This document shows positions 33,339 to 45,652 of a DNA stretch of 64,000 nucleotides, piece after piece (positions within the stretch are counted from its first letter, which is position 1; each line of letters opens with the position of its first letter). The translations under genes were made by a program, and so were the position numbers. Below the pieces are notes generated by a model that saw only the letters and a program-made list of their open reading frames with translations, did no database searches and was not told where the DNA came from. The DNA lies in the NCBI GenBank assembly GCA_015183035.1, contig JACZZP010000018.1, positions 496,001 through 560,000 of the forward strand. Reading direction: 5' to 3'. Origin of the DNA: Meloidogyne chitwoodi. Its lineage: Eukaryota; Nematoda; Chromadorea; Rhabditida; Meloidogynidae.

Positions 33339-34643
33339 TCTTTTTAAATATTATTTATTTAATTATTAAAAATGTATTAAATGAGAGCCAATTTCTCAAT
33401 TATTTAAAAAATATTTTTCACAAATGTTTTAAACCAAAAAATTTAAAAATCTCTCACATATCCCACCTATTGGAATAAAATTTTGACTAGATTATTCCCG
33501 GAATCGGGAATTCCCGGTTTTCCCGTTTCGTGTCCCGACTGGTCTTTTTATTTCCAAAGTCCCGAGTCCTTCTTGGTCGTTCAATTTTTCAATTTACAGT
33601 TTCCCGGTCCTTAGTTTTTCAAAATTCCGACCTCTAATAAGAATTATAACGATAGTTATATAACTATAAAAATACTAGTAGTTTTTGGTCTTTCTAACTT
33701 TAAAGAATTTAAAAAAAATTTAATTTTAGGGAAACATTTTCTAATTAATTTAATTTAAAAATTAATTCTTTTTTAGTTTTTTTTTAATTTTTCCACTTGA
33801 AAAATAAAATAAGGAGAGGGAAGAGTATATAAATAAAAATAAATATTTTTAAAAATGTATGTCTAGGTCTTTTTAATTTTTTTTTTTAAATATTTTCGAT
33901 AATTCCTCTTCCCCAAATTTTTTTTTAAATTAATTAATTTAACACACAATTATCACAAAAATAATAAATTCTTTATAAAAAAGAAGAAGAAGAGAATTAA
34001 TTTGTTGTGTTGATTGTACTAATTTATTTTCTCATCATCTGTTTAATAAAACAATTCTCTCTCATTAAATTAATTGTTTTTAAATAAAAGGCAATGTTAG
34101 GTGATGCGCAATTTTATTTTTGGCGTTTTTATAAAAAAAGTTTTTGGCGTTTTTATAAAAAAGTTTTTTGCCGTTTTTTTTAAATTTTTGGCATTTTCTA
34201 TTAATTTTTATTATTTTTTATTTAAACAAATAATTTAACAGAATTTTATAAATTAATTTTTAAACGTTTTGGCGTTTTAAATAATTTATTGCGCACACAC
34301 AGTGTTAGGAATAACATTTGAGTGTGCGCCATATCCTTACGTTTTATTATTTTTAATTTTTTTCTAAAATTTTTTTTTTTGGCGCACATCCTAAGGTTTA
34401 GTGGATAGATTGGTTGTATTATTGTTTGTCTCTTTTTCACACACAACTCGCCGTTCCCTTTAACCATTTTTCATTATTCTCTTCACACATTCTTCTTTTT
34501 CTTCTTCGCGCATTTTTACTCCTCTCAAAGTAACTCTATGAGTTGTTGACTGGTTGTGTTTTTTGTTGTTTTTTTGTTGCCTTCTCTCTGAAATCAATTT
34601 TTATAGTGAAATAAAAAAAGAATAGTTTTTTTTTATTTGAAAA
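33339..34643. other. Intergenic with two repeat blocks
   Basis: No gene seen. It holds a second GGGAATTCCCGG block at 33490-33630 and a three-copy tandem repeat of about 24 bp (TTTTTGGCGTTTTTATAAAA-like) at about 34117-34197. The last 150 bp before 34644 are pyrimidine-rich, as expected upstream of a nematode start codon. Confidence 0.5.
33490..33630. repeat. GGGAATTCCCG-type repeat, copy 2
   Basis: CGGGAATTCCCGGTTTTCCCG plus CCCGACTGGTC, CCCGAGTCC, TTTCCCGGTCC and TTCAAAATTCCGACC. It resembles 20505-20640 in unit content and order. Confidence 0.6.
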
Positions 34644-37605
34644 ATGCCTGCTCCAAAATTGGAGGTTCACGTTCGTCATTGTTGCTGTTGTGGATTGACG
34701 CCTGGAGCTTTTTTTATTGGACTTTATACTTTGGTAAATTAGTAATTATTTTATTAAATATGTCAAAAGAGTATTAAAACTAAAAATTAGAAAATTAAAA
34801 AAAATCTTTTTTTTTTAAAGCTTCTTTACGCATTGCTTGCCATATTAGCTGCTTGGGCATTACAAGAAACATCAACTAATGGAGATATACCAATTTATCA
34901 AACTTGTCAATTAGAAGCTCAAAATCAAGTTAATCAACATATTAAAGTCTCTTTGGGTAATTCATCTTATATTGAAGTTTTGGACAGTTCAACTTATCAT
35001 TGTTCTTTGGGAATGTATACTGAGGAAATGAAATATGCTGCTGGAGGTGAAAGATTTTTAAAATAAAAGGGACATTAGAGTCTAAATTATTTGACGTTTT
35101 TGAGGAATTTTTATTGCGCACATCTTAATATTATTTAAATATTTGTTGGCATTTTGTTTTTACCTAAATTTTAAATTAGGGACATTTGAGTCTCGGACTT
35201 ATTTCAGAATATGGTATAAAATTTTAATTTTTTGTTTAGACTCTAACAACCCTAATTTTTAATTTATAAATAAAAAGGTGAAAAAGCCATTGTTTTAATT
35301 AGAAAATTAAAAGGAAAGGAAAAACTGGTTTATTTTTTTTTATACTGTGACTAATTTGCTTTAAAAATTAGTCACCTTTTTTAAGTTAAATGTAATTAGG
35401 TTTTCTAAGGAACTAATTCTGAGATAAAAAAAGAAAAATTTCCTAAAATTGACGTTTTTGAACTATAATTTAATAAAGTTAAAAGTTCAAAATGGTAAAT
35501 TTCAAAAAGGTCAAATTTCAAAATGTCAAGAATTAAAAATATCACTTAATAATTTAATTACTAATTTTTTAGGCCGTACATTAGCATTATTAATAGCATT
35601 ATGTGTTTATATATTAATGATAATTGCAAGTTTATTGGTATTAATAGGCATATGTTTACATTTTTCTTGGCTTTTACTTCCTTGGTTAATAATTATGCCT
35701 TTAGATATTTTAAGAGGATTAATTTCAACAATTCTAATTTTTATTTTAAATCATGGACAATTGGCAAGAATTGCTACAGGAATATTCTTTTTGGGACTTC
35801 AATTTCTTCATGTTTATTTTTTTAATTTTAAAGGAAAAAATAAATTTTAAAAATTCAGATTTCTCTTTGGATCCTTATTTTGGCCAAATTTTTGAGAATG
35901 CGACAACATCATGTTGTTATTCATCATCAATATGGTTCAAGGCAACTCCCTCCTATACAACAAGTTAATTTTATTTAAATTAAAAAGAAAAATAAATGTT
36001 TGACCACTGCGCGGGTTCGAACCCGTCACCCCTCTCCACATAGTCTGAAGCACTACCCACTATACCACCGAATTTCTTTAACGTTTTCTTTTAAAATAAG
36101 TTTTAAACATTCTCCTAAATGTTTTAAACGCTCTAGTTTAGCTAAATCGAATGAAAAAACCTCAAAAATCTTAATTTTGACGCATTTATGATTAGACATT
36201 TTTCCCTTAAATGACGTTAAAAGATTTATTTTAATAATATTTTGAGAAGAAAAATAAAATAAAAGGAAAAGATTGCGCAGTTTTTTCTTTTTTGATCGAT
36301 GGTCTAACTAAGCAATTTTGACAAGCAAATAAATACATAAACTCTTCTTATTCCACTCGAAAAAAATTCCATGCATTAGTTAAAATCTCTTTTTTTCTTT
36401 TTCTCTCTTGCGCCCTTCAACCGAAATTTTTTATTTTTAGTAAAATAAATAAATTAATATTTTTAGTTTAAATAAAATATACCCTTCAGCACTTTACGCA
36501 AATTATTAACTAATAAATTTTTAATTATTTTGGCGTTCTGTTATTTTTTATAAAAAATTAATTAAAATATTTAATTAATACTTTTTATGAAAGATAAAAA
36601 GGGATTTTTTAAATAAATAAAGTATGCTCTAAATGGTGTAGTTGGTATTGTCTTTGACTTTAATTCAAAAGGTGGTGGGTTCGAATCCCACAGATGGAAA
36701 CAATTTTTATTTATCATAAAAATAATTTTTCTCTTAAAAATAAAATTGTAAAAAAATTTAAAAATATTTTTTATTTTATTTATTCAAAAATTTGCCCTTT
36801 TTCAAAATTTTTGCTTTTTAAATTTTAATAATTTGACGCTTTAATTAAATCCATTTTTTACCGCAATCAGCACAATTGCCGTAATTATCAACCCTTTTTT
36901 CTTTCTTTTTTCTTCAATATTCACGCAAAACCAAAATGATGCGCATTCTTAAAAAGGTCGGTCAGCACCAGCAGGCACAAAAAAAGAGAAGGGAAAAGAT
37001 TGATCCTTTTCTTGCACACGCCCACGTCTTTCCTTTTTTCTAATTTTCTCAACACTCAATTTGTCAGTTAGTGATTTCCATATTATCAATCGGTTATTAT
37101 GTGCTCAGAGAATTGCGGCGCTGCAGATTTTTTGGGAGAGAAGAGAGATTTTTTTGCTTATCTCTTTTTCTTTAGACTCTCAAAAATTCCGTTGCGTCGC
37201 AACTCTGCACATCTTGGCCATTTAATTTTTAAATAATACTCCTTAATAATTTCCACAAACGTATAATTAATACTTTTTTAACTGTTCGACAAGTTGAGTG
37301 AAAATTGGGGGTGTGACGAAATGGCGTTTTGGTTTGTTTTCAGTCAATTCTCAGTTTGATTAAAAAATAATTTTTTCTTTATTCTAGATTTTGATCTAAC
37401 GAAAAATTTAAACCTTTTAATTGCCTAATTTTTTAAATTTCAGCCCTATGGTGGAGGTTATTATGGCCCAGAAGGGGGTAGCTACACTTACTCTCCAAAT
37501 TCAGGCAGAAGAATTCCTGTCCAAACAGAAGCAGAAGAATATGCTGCTAGACAAGGAAGAAGCCCACAAAGACGTTATTATGATGATGGAGGTTCTAGAT
37601 ACTAA
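34644..37605 (+). CDS. Four-pass membrane protein (LAPTM/MTP-like)
   Basis: Five exons in phase, about 220 residues. Exon 1 starts MPAPKLEVHVRHCCCCGLTP, a Cys cluster before helix 1, which runs across the first intron (GAFFIGLYTL | LLYALLAILAAWAL). A loop follows (YQTCQLEAQNQVNQH, SSTYHCSLGMYTEEM). Helices 2 and 3 are LALLIALCVYILMIIASLLV and HFSWLLLPWLIIMPLDILR. Helix 4 is about IATGIFFLGLQFLH plus ISLWILILAKF. The cytosolic tail is basic and Gly/Tyr/Arg-rich (YGGGYYGPEGG, RRYYDDGGSRY). The topology with a juxtamembrane CCCC resembles lysosomal LAPTM4-type and nematode four-TM proteins; the assignment is tentative. The 1.47-kb last intron (35969-37442) holds two tRNA-like elements (T4, T5). 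Confidence 0.78.
36001..36075 (-). repeat. tRNA-like element T4
   Basis: On the minus strand: GGTGGTATAGTGGGTAGTG, GACTATGTGGAGAGGGGTG, then a perfect T-arm-like CGGGTTCGAACCCG and CAGTGGTCA. It is similar throughout to T3. Acceptor and anticodon stems are degenerate. Confidence 0.68.
36625..36700 (+). repeat. tRNA-like element T5 with intact anticodon and T arms
   Basis: A-box TGGTGTAGTTGGTA (36634-36647). A possible anticodon arm TTTGA-CTTTAAT-TCAAA (5-bp stem, 7-nt loop, T33 and a purine at 37) reads anticodon TTA. The T-arm GTGGGTTCGAATCCCAC is perfect. A 7-bp acceptor stem is not found, so it is probably not a functional tRNA. It ends ATGGAAAC like T2 and T6. Confidence 0.65.
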
Positions 37606-38895
37606 AAGAGAGAAGAAGAAAAAAAAAGAAGAGAAGAATAAGGAAAAAATATTTTTAATTTTCCTCTCTAATATTTTTTAAAAATATACAAAAAATTTCT
37701 AAAATTAAAAATTATATACCTATTTTACAATTTTATAGTCACTAAATATCTCAAAGGAAAAATTCTGCCCAAACCATTTTTGTATTAGCACAATAAAAAA
37801 TTATCTATGTAATTGTCATTGAATTACCCTAAAATTAATTAATTTAATAGATTAAATTAATAAATAAAGTTTTTTTCAATCGATGTCTCTCTGGTGTAGT
37901 TGGTAACGTTATTGTCTTCCCCAATAAGAGGGAATGGTTCGAATCCCATCGGTGGCAAACATTTTCTATTTGTTTTAAAAACGTTTATAAAGTTGCTATT
38001 TAGTTTTTTTTAAAAAAAAAATTTCTAATAAATTCTAGTACTTTTTACTCAATATTTAATGTATTTATTTATTGCCATTTACCATGGTAATATTGTAGCC
38101 ATTCAAAAAAAGAAAACATTTTGTCATTTTCAGCTGACTTAGACGCCCCCACTTTCCTTTTTTTTCAGTAGATTTTCTAGCACCGTTCCCTGATTGTCTG
38201 CAGAAAACAACCAAAAGAAACAACCGTCAATTTTGGCGCAGCACTGCATCAACCCATAAAAATATATAACAAAAACGCTCATTACTCGGCTTCCTCTCTG
38301 GTATTTTTTCTTTTTTACTTTAACGCTAATAAGTGTACCAAAAGGGGGCCTTGCTGTACTCTTATATATGTTTATATATCTGGCACAACCGACAATATAT
38401 AAAAAGAATTGTTTTTACTCTTTTTCCTTTTCTCTCTTGCCACTAAATAACTAAAAAGCAAAGAAGTGCCGTCGCGTCATTTTGCCGTTTCTTTCCTTCT
38501 GCTCTTTTCTAGCATTTCTTTATTTTTATATATTTTCTGGCAACCACTCTCAGCAGAAAGCAGCCATCGTTGCTTCACCACCTCGGTATTTTTATATATT
38601 TTTTTTTCACCATCAAAGGCTGAGAAGACTTTAACGCTTTTCCGCAACACAAACGTTCGCTTATGGATCGATCTTATTATTATTATTATTCTTTCATCAT
38701 TTATTAGCTTTAGCCTTTTTTTGTTATTTTATTTTTACGTCGGAATTATTTAATCTTCTTATTATATCTACTTTTGCCCATCATTACAAATCTAAAGGCA
38801 TTTATTATTTTTATTTATTTGGCCGCCCAATGGCGGCCAAATAGCCACTTATGTGGTTAATTTAAAACAACAAATTTTTTTTATTAAAAACGGTA
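37606..38895. promoter_or_regulatory. Upstream region of the RIM-binding protein gene
   Basis: No gene seen apart from tRNA-like T6. It has TATATA-rich stretches (38255-38405) and a perfect 10-bp stem hairpin TTTGGCCGCC-CAAT-GGCGGCCAAA at 38818-38841, about 55 bp before the proposed start codon. The promoter role is inferred from position only. Confidence 0.35.
37884..37960 (+). repeat. tRNA-like element T6
   Basis: A-box TGGTGTAGTTGGTA (37892-37905). A TTATTG/CAATAA hairpin lies in the anticodon position. B-box GGTTCGAATCCC (37936-37947). Ends GGTGGCAAAC. No acceptor stem. Confidence 0.65.
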
Positions 38896-41800
38896 ATGCG
38901 TGGTCCTCAATATGCCCAGGATCAACAACTGTCTTCTGCCTTTCTTAAAACTTTGCTCAATACTAGGCCTAACTCAAGGTTATTTTAATTATTGACTCTA
39001 TTAGAATATAATTAAGACTCTAATGGTTTACTCTAAATAATATTATTTTCATATTCTAATTAGACACCATAACTCAAATTTTAACATAAGACTCTAATGA
39101 AATGAGACTCTAATAGGTTGATCTATAAAAGTGATCTTTTGGGTTAACCTTCAAATTTACTTAATATTTTTCCAATAAATTTTTGCAAATTATTTTTCCA
39201 ATTTGCAGATAAAAACATTTTTGCCAAAGGCAATTAGGCAAAGAATTAGTCTAAAAAATACATATATTTTTTGGTTTGATGGTATTAGCCTTATATATTC
39301 CTTGTCTTCACTCTTTTTATTTTTTTGCAATCCAATATCCCCCTTTTTTACTCTATAAATGCACTAACACAATAGAAAAAATAAGGAAAAGTTTTTTTAT
39401 TTGTGTATATCCATTTTGGTGAAAACTCTCTTGAGGATATGATAAAAATGAAAAAAAAGACTGGCCAATGCAATTTGGGGAAATATTTGGAAGGGTATTA
39501 TGGTTTTAACACCTCTCCCCCAACTTTTAATAGCAACAGAGTAAATTAAACTTTTTTGTAAATTAATACAGTTCTGGCTGTGTGTTAAAATACCAGAAGG
39601 GGAAAAATTAAAGTTTTACTGTTACTTTAAAAATACAAAACTTGAAACAATTAAAACCTGAAAGTTTTAATTGTTTTGTATTTTGTCATGTTTTGTTTGT
39701 TTTTGTTTTAAGTTTTGTTTGTTTTATTTTTACAGTATATTATAACAGTTAAAACTTGGACTTTTTGGCGCCAAGTTTCTTTTTATAAATATTTGTAGAA
39801 TATTAACTCTTTAATATATTTATTTGCATTATTTTTTAGTCTTTTCCGCGCTGTGTTTCAATATTTGCCGATTCGAGATTCACCAAACGAAAATCCACAT
39901 GTTGAGGTATTTTTTTTATTTATAACCTTGCGTTTAAATAATTTAATTTTTAAAAAATCAGTTGGCATTACAACCTGGTGAATTAGTATTGGTCCACGGC
40001 CCAATGGATGAGGATTGTTTTTATTGGGGAGAAACATTAGATAATCGTGCTGGCTTAATTCCTTCAAATTTTGTACAAAAAGTATCAGAAGAGGAATTAA
40101 CAAATCTTCTTCAAGAACCTTTAACAGAAAAGACATTTGGTCCAATAGAAGAAAATTATTATTCTTCAATGCCTTCAACTTCTACAATAATTACAAACAC
40201 AAATACATTACAAAATAATAATAAAATTTATTCTAAAATACAACAACAATCTCAAAACATGTTTAATAGATCAGAATCTCCTTCTTTTGTTCTCTCTGTT
40301 CCCAAACATTTAACACAAATTAGACATGATTTTACAGAATTAGAGAAACAACAAAAACATTTGTTGCAGCCTGATTCGGTTAGAACATTAAAACTTGAAA
40401 CTTTTTTAGGCGCAGACGCATATGGCGTAAAGTTTATTTTCAGACCAAACTTTATTAAAAATTAAAATAAAAAATAATTTTTTTTTAAATAATAAAAATT
40501 TAAATATATTTTTATTAATTTTAGGTTTGTCCTTTTCCACCTACTGATGTTAATAAAATTACTGTTCAAGAATTAAAGCATCCAGATAATCCCAGAGGCA
40601 AGTTTAAAAGACTAATATTATTTTAATTGTTTTTTAATTTTCAGTTCCTTATCCACGTGAATTACAAGTAGAAAGGCGTCTTTCTCGTTCTTTGCTCATT
40701 TCTTGGTTGCCACCAGACACTAGTGGGGGTATTCATCAGCAATCTATTAGCCAATATCAGGCATTTTTTTTTAAATTTTATTTTTAAAAAATAATTTTAA
40801 TTTAAAGGTTTGTTCAAATAGCCAAATATGTGCAGTTGTGCCCGGTTCCCTCAAGTGCCGTGCCTTGTTAGAAGATTTGGACTTGGACAAATTTGTCAAT
40901 GTTTCTGTTCGCTCAGTTAGTTCAGATGGATTAACTAGCCCTGATGCTGCCTGTACATTGGCTGTTGGGACTGGTAAAAATGTTTTATTATTTTTATCGA
41001 TGTTTTTAAAAATTAAACTTATGTTTTAATATTTTAGAATCGCCTGTTGCCCCACAACATGTTCGGTAGATTTTTAAAAAAACTTATAAACAATGTTTTA
41101 AAATTGTTATTTGTTTTTATTGTTTGTTTTAAGTTCTGTTTGGTGTGTTTTTTGTGTTTTGATGTTTTTGAGTTTTTAAAAGATTGTTTTGATGTTTTTT
41201 GTTTAATTTTTTAAACACTTTGTTTTTATAAAAAGACAGTGAATAAACAAAACAAAACATAATTTAATATGTTTTTATTTGTCAAACATTTGTTTTTCTT
41301 TTAATTAAAAATTTTTCAAGTTTTATTAAACTTTTCTTTATTTAAATAGTGTAAACAATTTAACACCAACATCAGCTCAACTAAGTTGGTATCCTTCAAA
41401 TAGCAATGCAGAACATATAATTCTCTTGAATGCAATCAAAGTAGGCGTTTGTCCGCCTACCGTCTTTCAAGTAGTTTTTTTTAATAAAAAAATTTTTTTA
41501 TTTAAAAATTAGGTTCAAATAAATGGCCTTATACCTTCAACAATTTATCGTCTCTCTGTTAGAACAAAACATCCTCGTGCTGTTCTTGAAAAAAGGCCAG
41601 TAGAACGTTGCGTAGACTTTAAAACACTTCCAAAAAGTTGGAAAATTTTTTTAAATAAATTATTAAATGTTTTTCATACCTAGTTGGCCTTCCAGACCCT
41701 CCAATTGATGTTAGGGCAGAAAATGGACCACCGCCTGGAACCTTGCTAGTCTCCTGGCGACCAAATTCTTTACAGGTATTGAAGGACAAAAGTCAAAAAC

Positions 41801-44800
41801 CTCTTTATTTAAAATTTATTTTTAAGCCAAGACCACCTTCCCGTGCTGCTGTCCACAGTTATTTAGTTTATGCGGATGGTCGTTGTATTGCTGAAGTTCC
41901 TGGGACAACAGCAGATCATGTTTTATTAAGACTTTCTGATTTTTCCGATGATCCTCCAATGTTTATTACTGTTAGAACTAAAACTAAAGTAAGATTAAAA
42001 GATAAAAAATTATTTATTTTTTTATTATTTTTAGGAAGGCACAGTTTCTACAGACTCTAAAGTCGTTAGAGTGCCCCGTACTGGTAACGGAACAAGTGAG
42101 AGGGATGGAATAATTCATAATTTTTCCTCACTTCCTTATTACTCTTCTGGTATTTTTTTTATTATTTTTTATTAGGAATTTACTATAAATATTCTAATAG
42201 ACGCCCAACTCTTTTAAAATAAAAAAAAAATATTTTTACAGATCGTCTTGTTTCATCAGAAAAAAACTTTTCTTCTCCAAATAAAGTTCCTACAGGTCTT
42301 TTAGTTATACCAACAAAACAACAAAATACAACAAAAACAACAATTCCTTTACAAAACAATGTTTTAGGTTCAATTTCTGACCCTTTACAACAACAACAAA
42401 AACAAAGTTGTTCTTATCAACAACAACAACAATATTTTACTTTTCACCCAAAAACATTGGATAAAGTAAGAGATGTTTTTGGAATTAAAGTTTTTATAAA
42501 CTTGTTCCTTACGCACTACCTTCTTATGTTCCTTAAGCATTACTTTAAAAATTTACTTAATATTTTTAATTTAATTTTTATTCTTTTATTTTTTAGGGTT
42601 ATTATCCACGAAATGGAAACTCAACAAACGAAGAAAAAGATGCTCAAAATATTCAATCTAACAGCACTCTATATTTTTTAGAACAAAATTATTTACAAAA
42701 ACACCAACAAAGGCAAAGATTACATTCAGCACTTCCTTCAACTTCGCGTTCATTTTTACAGAATAGAGCATTAAATAATAATATTCATCCTTTAATTCCT
42801 TCACAAATAGCTAAAAGAATGTTAAAAACAACAAATATACAACCACCAGAAAGTACAAGAAGTGAGCCTGATTTAAGGCCAATAAAAAGAGAAGAAAATA
42901 ATAATAGCCGTTGGTTTGTGGCGATACAAGATCATCAACCCAAAATTGGAGATGAATTGTTACCTTTTAGAAGACATCAACTTATTAAAGTAAGAGATAT
43001 TGAAACACATCTATATTTCAATTTTTAAGGTATACGGCGATGTGGACATAAATGGCTTCTTTTGGGCAGAAGCTCGTGGTCGTTATGGCTTTGTACCATT
43101 CAATAAATTGGTTGAAATTGCCAAAGATGATCTTTTTTTGGCTGCAGAACAAAATGTTTGTCCATCAATGTCAGATAGAGGAGGAAAACCATGGACTGGG
43201 GGAATTCCATCTAATCAACGAAGAATGAGATGGGGTAGACTCTATTGTCTTTTTCAACATATTTTATTTTTTTAGGGTCAATAAAGTCTCGAAGTTATGA
43301 ACACACAGATAATCATGGAAGATATCGTCAACTTGGAGGAGTTCAATCAGAATATGAAACAGGAAGAGGCTCACAGCCAGTATATTACCCAGACTCTTAT
43401 GTCGATAGAACAATAAGTAAAGGAAGACAATTACCATTTACCGGTAATTTGCCTGGAGGAGCATTTGTAGGGGTTGGGGGTCCAATTGAACAACAACAAC
43501 AACGATCTCTGCCTAACACAGAAAATATTAAAAGCAGTAGTGTAGTTAGAGAAAGAGAAAATAGAGAGAGCAGAGATAGAGGTTATTATCGTTCTCCACA
43601 AATTAATGGAGGAGTAACGAGAGTACAGGGAAGAGAAAAAAAGAGAATAATAGAATCATCAACAAACGAGGAAGAAGAACAAATGGCAGAAATTACGAAA
43701 TACCAACAACAACAAAACTATAACAATCAACAACAACAACAATATTATCAACAAAGAATATCTTTAGATGAAGAAGAACAACAACAAATTGATGATGGGT
43801 TTTCTTATGAAGAACATCAACAACATCCTGTAGGAGAATATCAACAACAACATCAAATAAGAGGAATTCAAAGTCAATTGATGGTTGCCAAATATGATTA
43901 TGATTCGAGGCATCTTAGTCCAAATGGTTTTTATTTTTTAATTAAAAAATGGATAAATATAAGCTCATCCTTTACTTTTTCGGGTCCTAAACTGACTTAA
44001 AAAGGACGTTAAGTTAAAAAAGAGAGATAGATATTCGTCTCAACTCTTTGTCCTTGTTAACTCTGCATTAGAGTCTCAATCTATTTCTTTAATTTCTTTA
44101 TTACAAATTTTTTGAATTTTAGAATAATTTCTGAATTATTACAATCTTTTGTTAATGAATAAATTATTTTTTTAAGTTGATGCAGAACAAGTTGAATTAA
44201 GTTTTCGACAAGGAGATTTGATTACTATTTTTGGGGTAAAATTTTATTATAAATCTTTTTTCTCATTTCTTCCTTTTTTAAAGCAAATGGATGAAGATGG
44301 ATTTTATTTGGGAGAATTAAATGGAATTCGTGGTCTTGTTCCCTCAAATTTTCTACAACCTGCCCCACAATCTGCAGAACCTTTTCATTCAACTAGACCT
44401 AAAGGTGTTGCCTTTTGCTCTGATTTAAATAATTCTGATTATCAAATGATGGCTAAAACATTAATTGGGAATAAAAAAGGGTCAACAGAACAATTTGGAG
44501 GACGAGGAGGACAAATAACAGGTTTAAATTAAACTTTTTGTTTCGGAACTTTTTGAGCAATTAGAAACTGACCTGATGTTTCCTAAGAGAAACGGGGGTG
44601 TTTATTTTTATTTCCATTTTTCTGTTGGTAAAACTATTGAGGTGAATTCATCCTTCGTGTTCTCTTTTTCAACGAAATTATTTTTTACTTTAATAGGAAC
44701 ATCATCTGGAAATGTCTCAAAAATGACAACAAGTGGAGGAGGAATTCCCTCAACTTCATCAACAAAAAATTTAAATAAAATACAAACTACCCAACAACAA

Positions 44801-45018
44801 CAACAGCCTTCATTATTACCAACAATACCTGCCAAATCTTTAATTAAAAAAAGTTCTGATTTGAGTAATAAAACAATTCAACAACAAAATATTAGAAAAG
44901 GATCTCATGCTGGTGCTAAAGGACCTCATAGTGTAGTTAAGGTAATAAATAAATTTATCAAAAAGGGAAATAAAAATAATAAAATTTTTTTTTTTATTTT
45001 TAGAAAAAAGGTACTTGA
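38896..45018 (+). CDS. rimb-1: RIM-binding protein (SH3, FN3 repeats, two C-terminal SH3)
   Basis: Many exons. SH3-I: LFRAVFQYLPIRDSPNE, LQPGELVLVHGPMDEDCFYW, NRAGLIPSNFV. FN3 repeats: YPRELQVERRLSRSLLISWL with FVNVSVRSVSSDG; LTPTSAQLSWYPS with TIYRLSVRTKHP; PPIDVRAENGPPPGTLLVSW with HSYLVYADGRCIAEV. Then Gln/Asn-rich linkers encoded mostly by CAA. SH3-II: RWFVAIQDHQPKIGDEL, GFFWAEARGRYGFVPFN. SH3-III: MVAKYDYDSRHLSPN, VELSFRQGDLITIFG, DEDGFYLGELNGIRGLVPSN. The last exon ends KKKGT at 45018. This is the RIM-BP domain plan; the protein couples Ca2+ channels to RIM at presynaptic active zones. The start (MRGPQYAQDQQLSSAF) is the first in-frame ATG found. Vertebrate RIM-BPs have longer N-termini, so upstream exons may exist. 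Confidence 0.92.
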
Positions 45019-45652
45019 AAGAAAATTTATTTTTGTGTTTTTCTCTACTTTTTTATTAACAAAACTTGCCAACATTTAAATGACAATAAACAACAAAAAT
45101 ATAAGAAGGAATTAATAAATTAAACTATTTTTTAAATTTTTTATGCTCATTATGAGATTTTTTTTTAAATATTTTGTTTAGTGAAAGACTCTTTATAGTC
45201 ACAAGAGTCTTGAAAAAATAATTTTCCTTTTCCCTCATATTTTTTTCAAATTTTTTCTTTTGATTCGCATTTTCACTTTTTTGTTCAATAAATTAAGTAA
45301 TTTTAATAAAAGAAATTTGTTTAAAAAGTATAGTAAATAAGCTTCTGCAACTTTTGCGCCGCGACTCTTAGCCGCGGTTTTTAGGCGCACCGTAAGGTGC
45401 ACCAAGTTTTTAAAGTTATTGACGAAAGGTTGCGCCGAAAAATCGCGGCGCAAATGTCGGCGCACCGTAAATAACCTCTAATGTATATTAAGATCTTTAT
45501 ATTAATTTTTTAAATACTTTTTTGAGTTTCCCTTAATATAAATTTTATTTAATTCCGCCTTTTCATTATACTATAAAAGCTTAAATTTATTACAACCTTT
45601 TTATATATTTGTCTCAACAAAGTTTATTTTATTCTCAATAATTAAAAGAAGG
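45019..45652. other. Intergenic with a GC-rich palindromic island
   Basis: AT-rich except 45353-45470, which contains TTGCGCCGCGA / TCGCGGCGCAA, GGCGCACC / GGTTGCGCC and a direct repeat GCGCACCGTAA. Short frames through it are compositional artefacts. Confidence 0.55.

Noticed and set aside
36001..37960. Functional tRNA genes
   Set aside because: T-arms are good, but acceptor stems do not pair in any of the tRNA-like elements.
43700..43870. CAA runs as a microsatellite
   Set aside because: They are in frame and encode the Gln-rich linker of the RIM-binding protein, so they are treated as coding.
45235..45465. Minus-strand 76-residue basic frame
   Set aside because: Explained by the GC-rich palindromic island.
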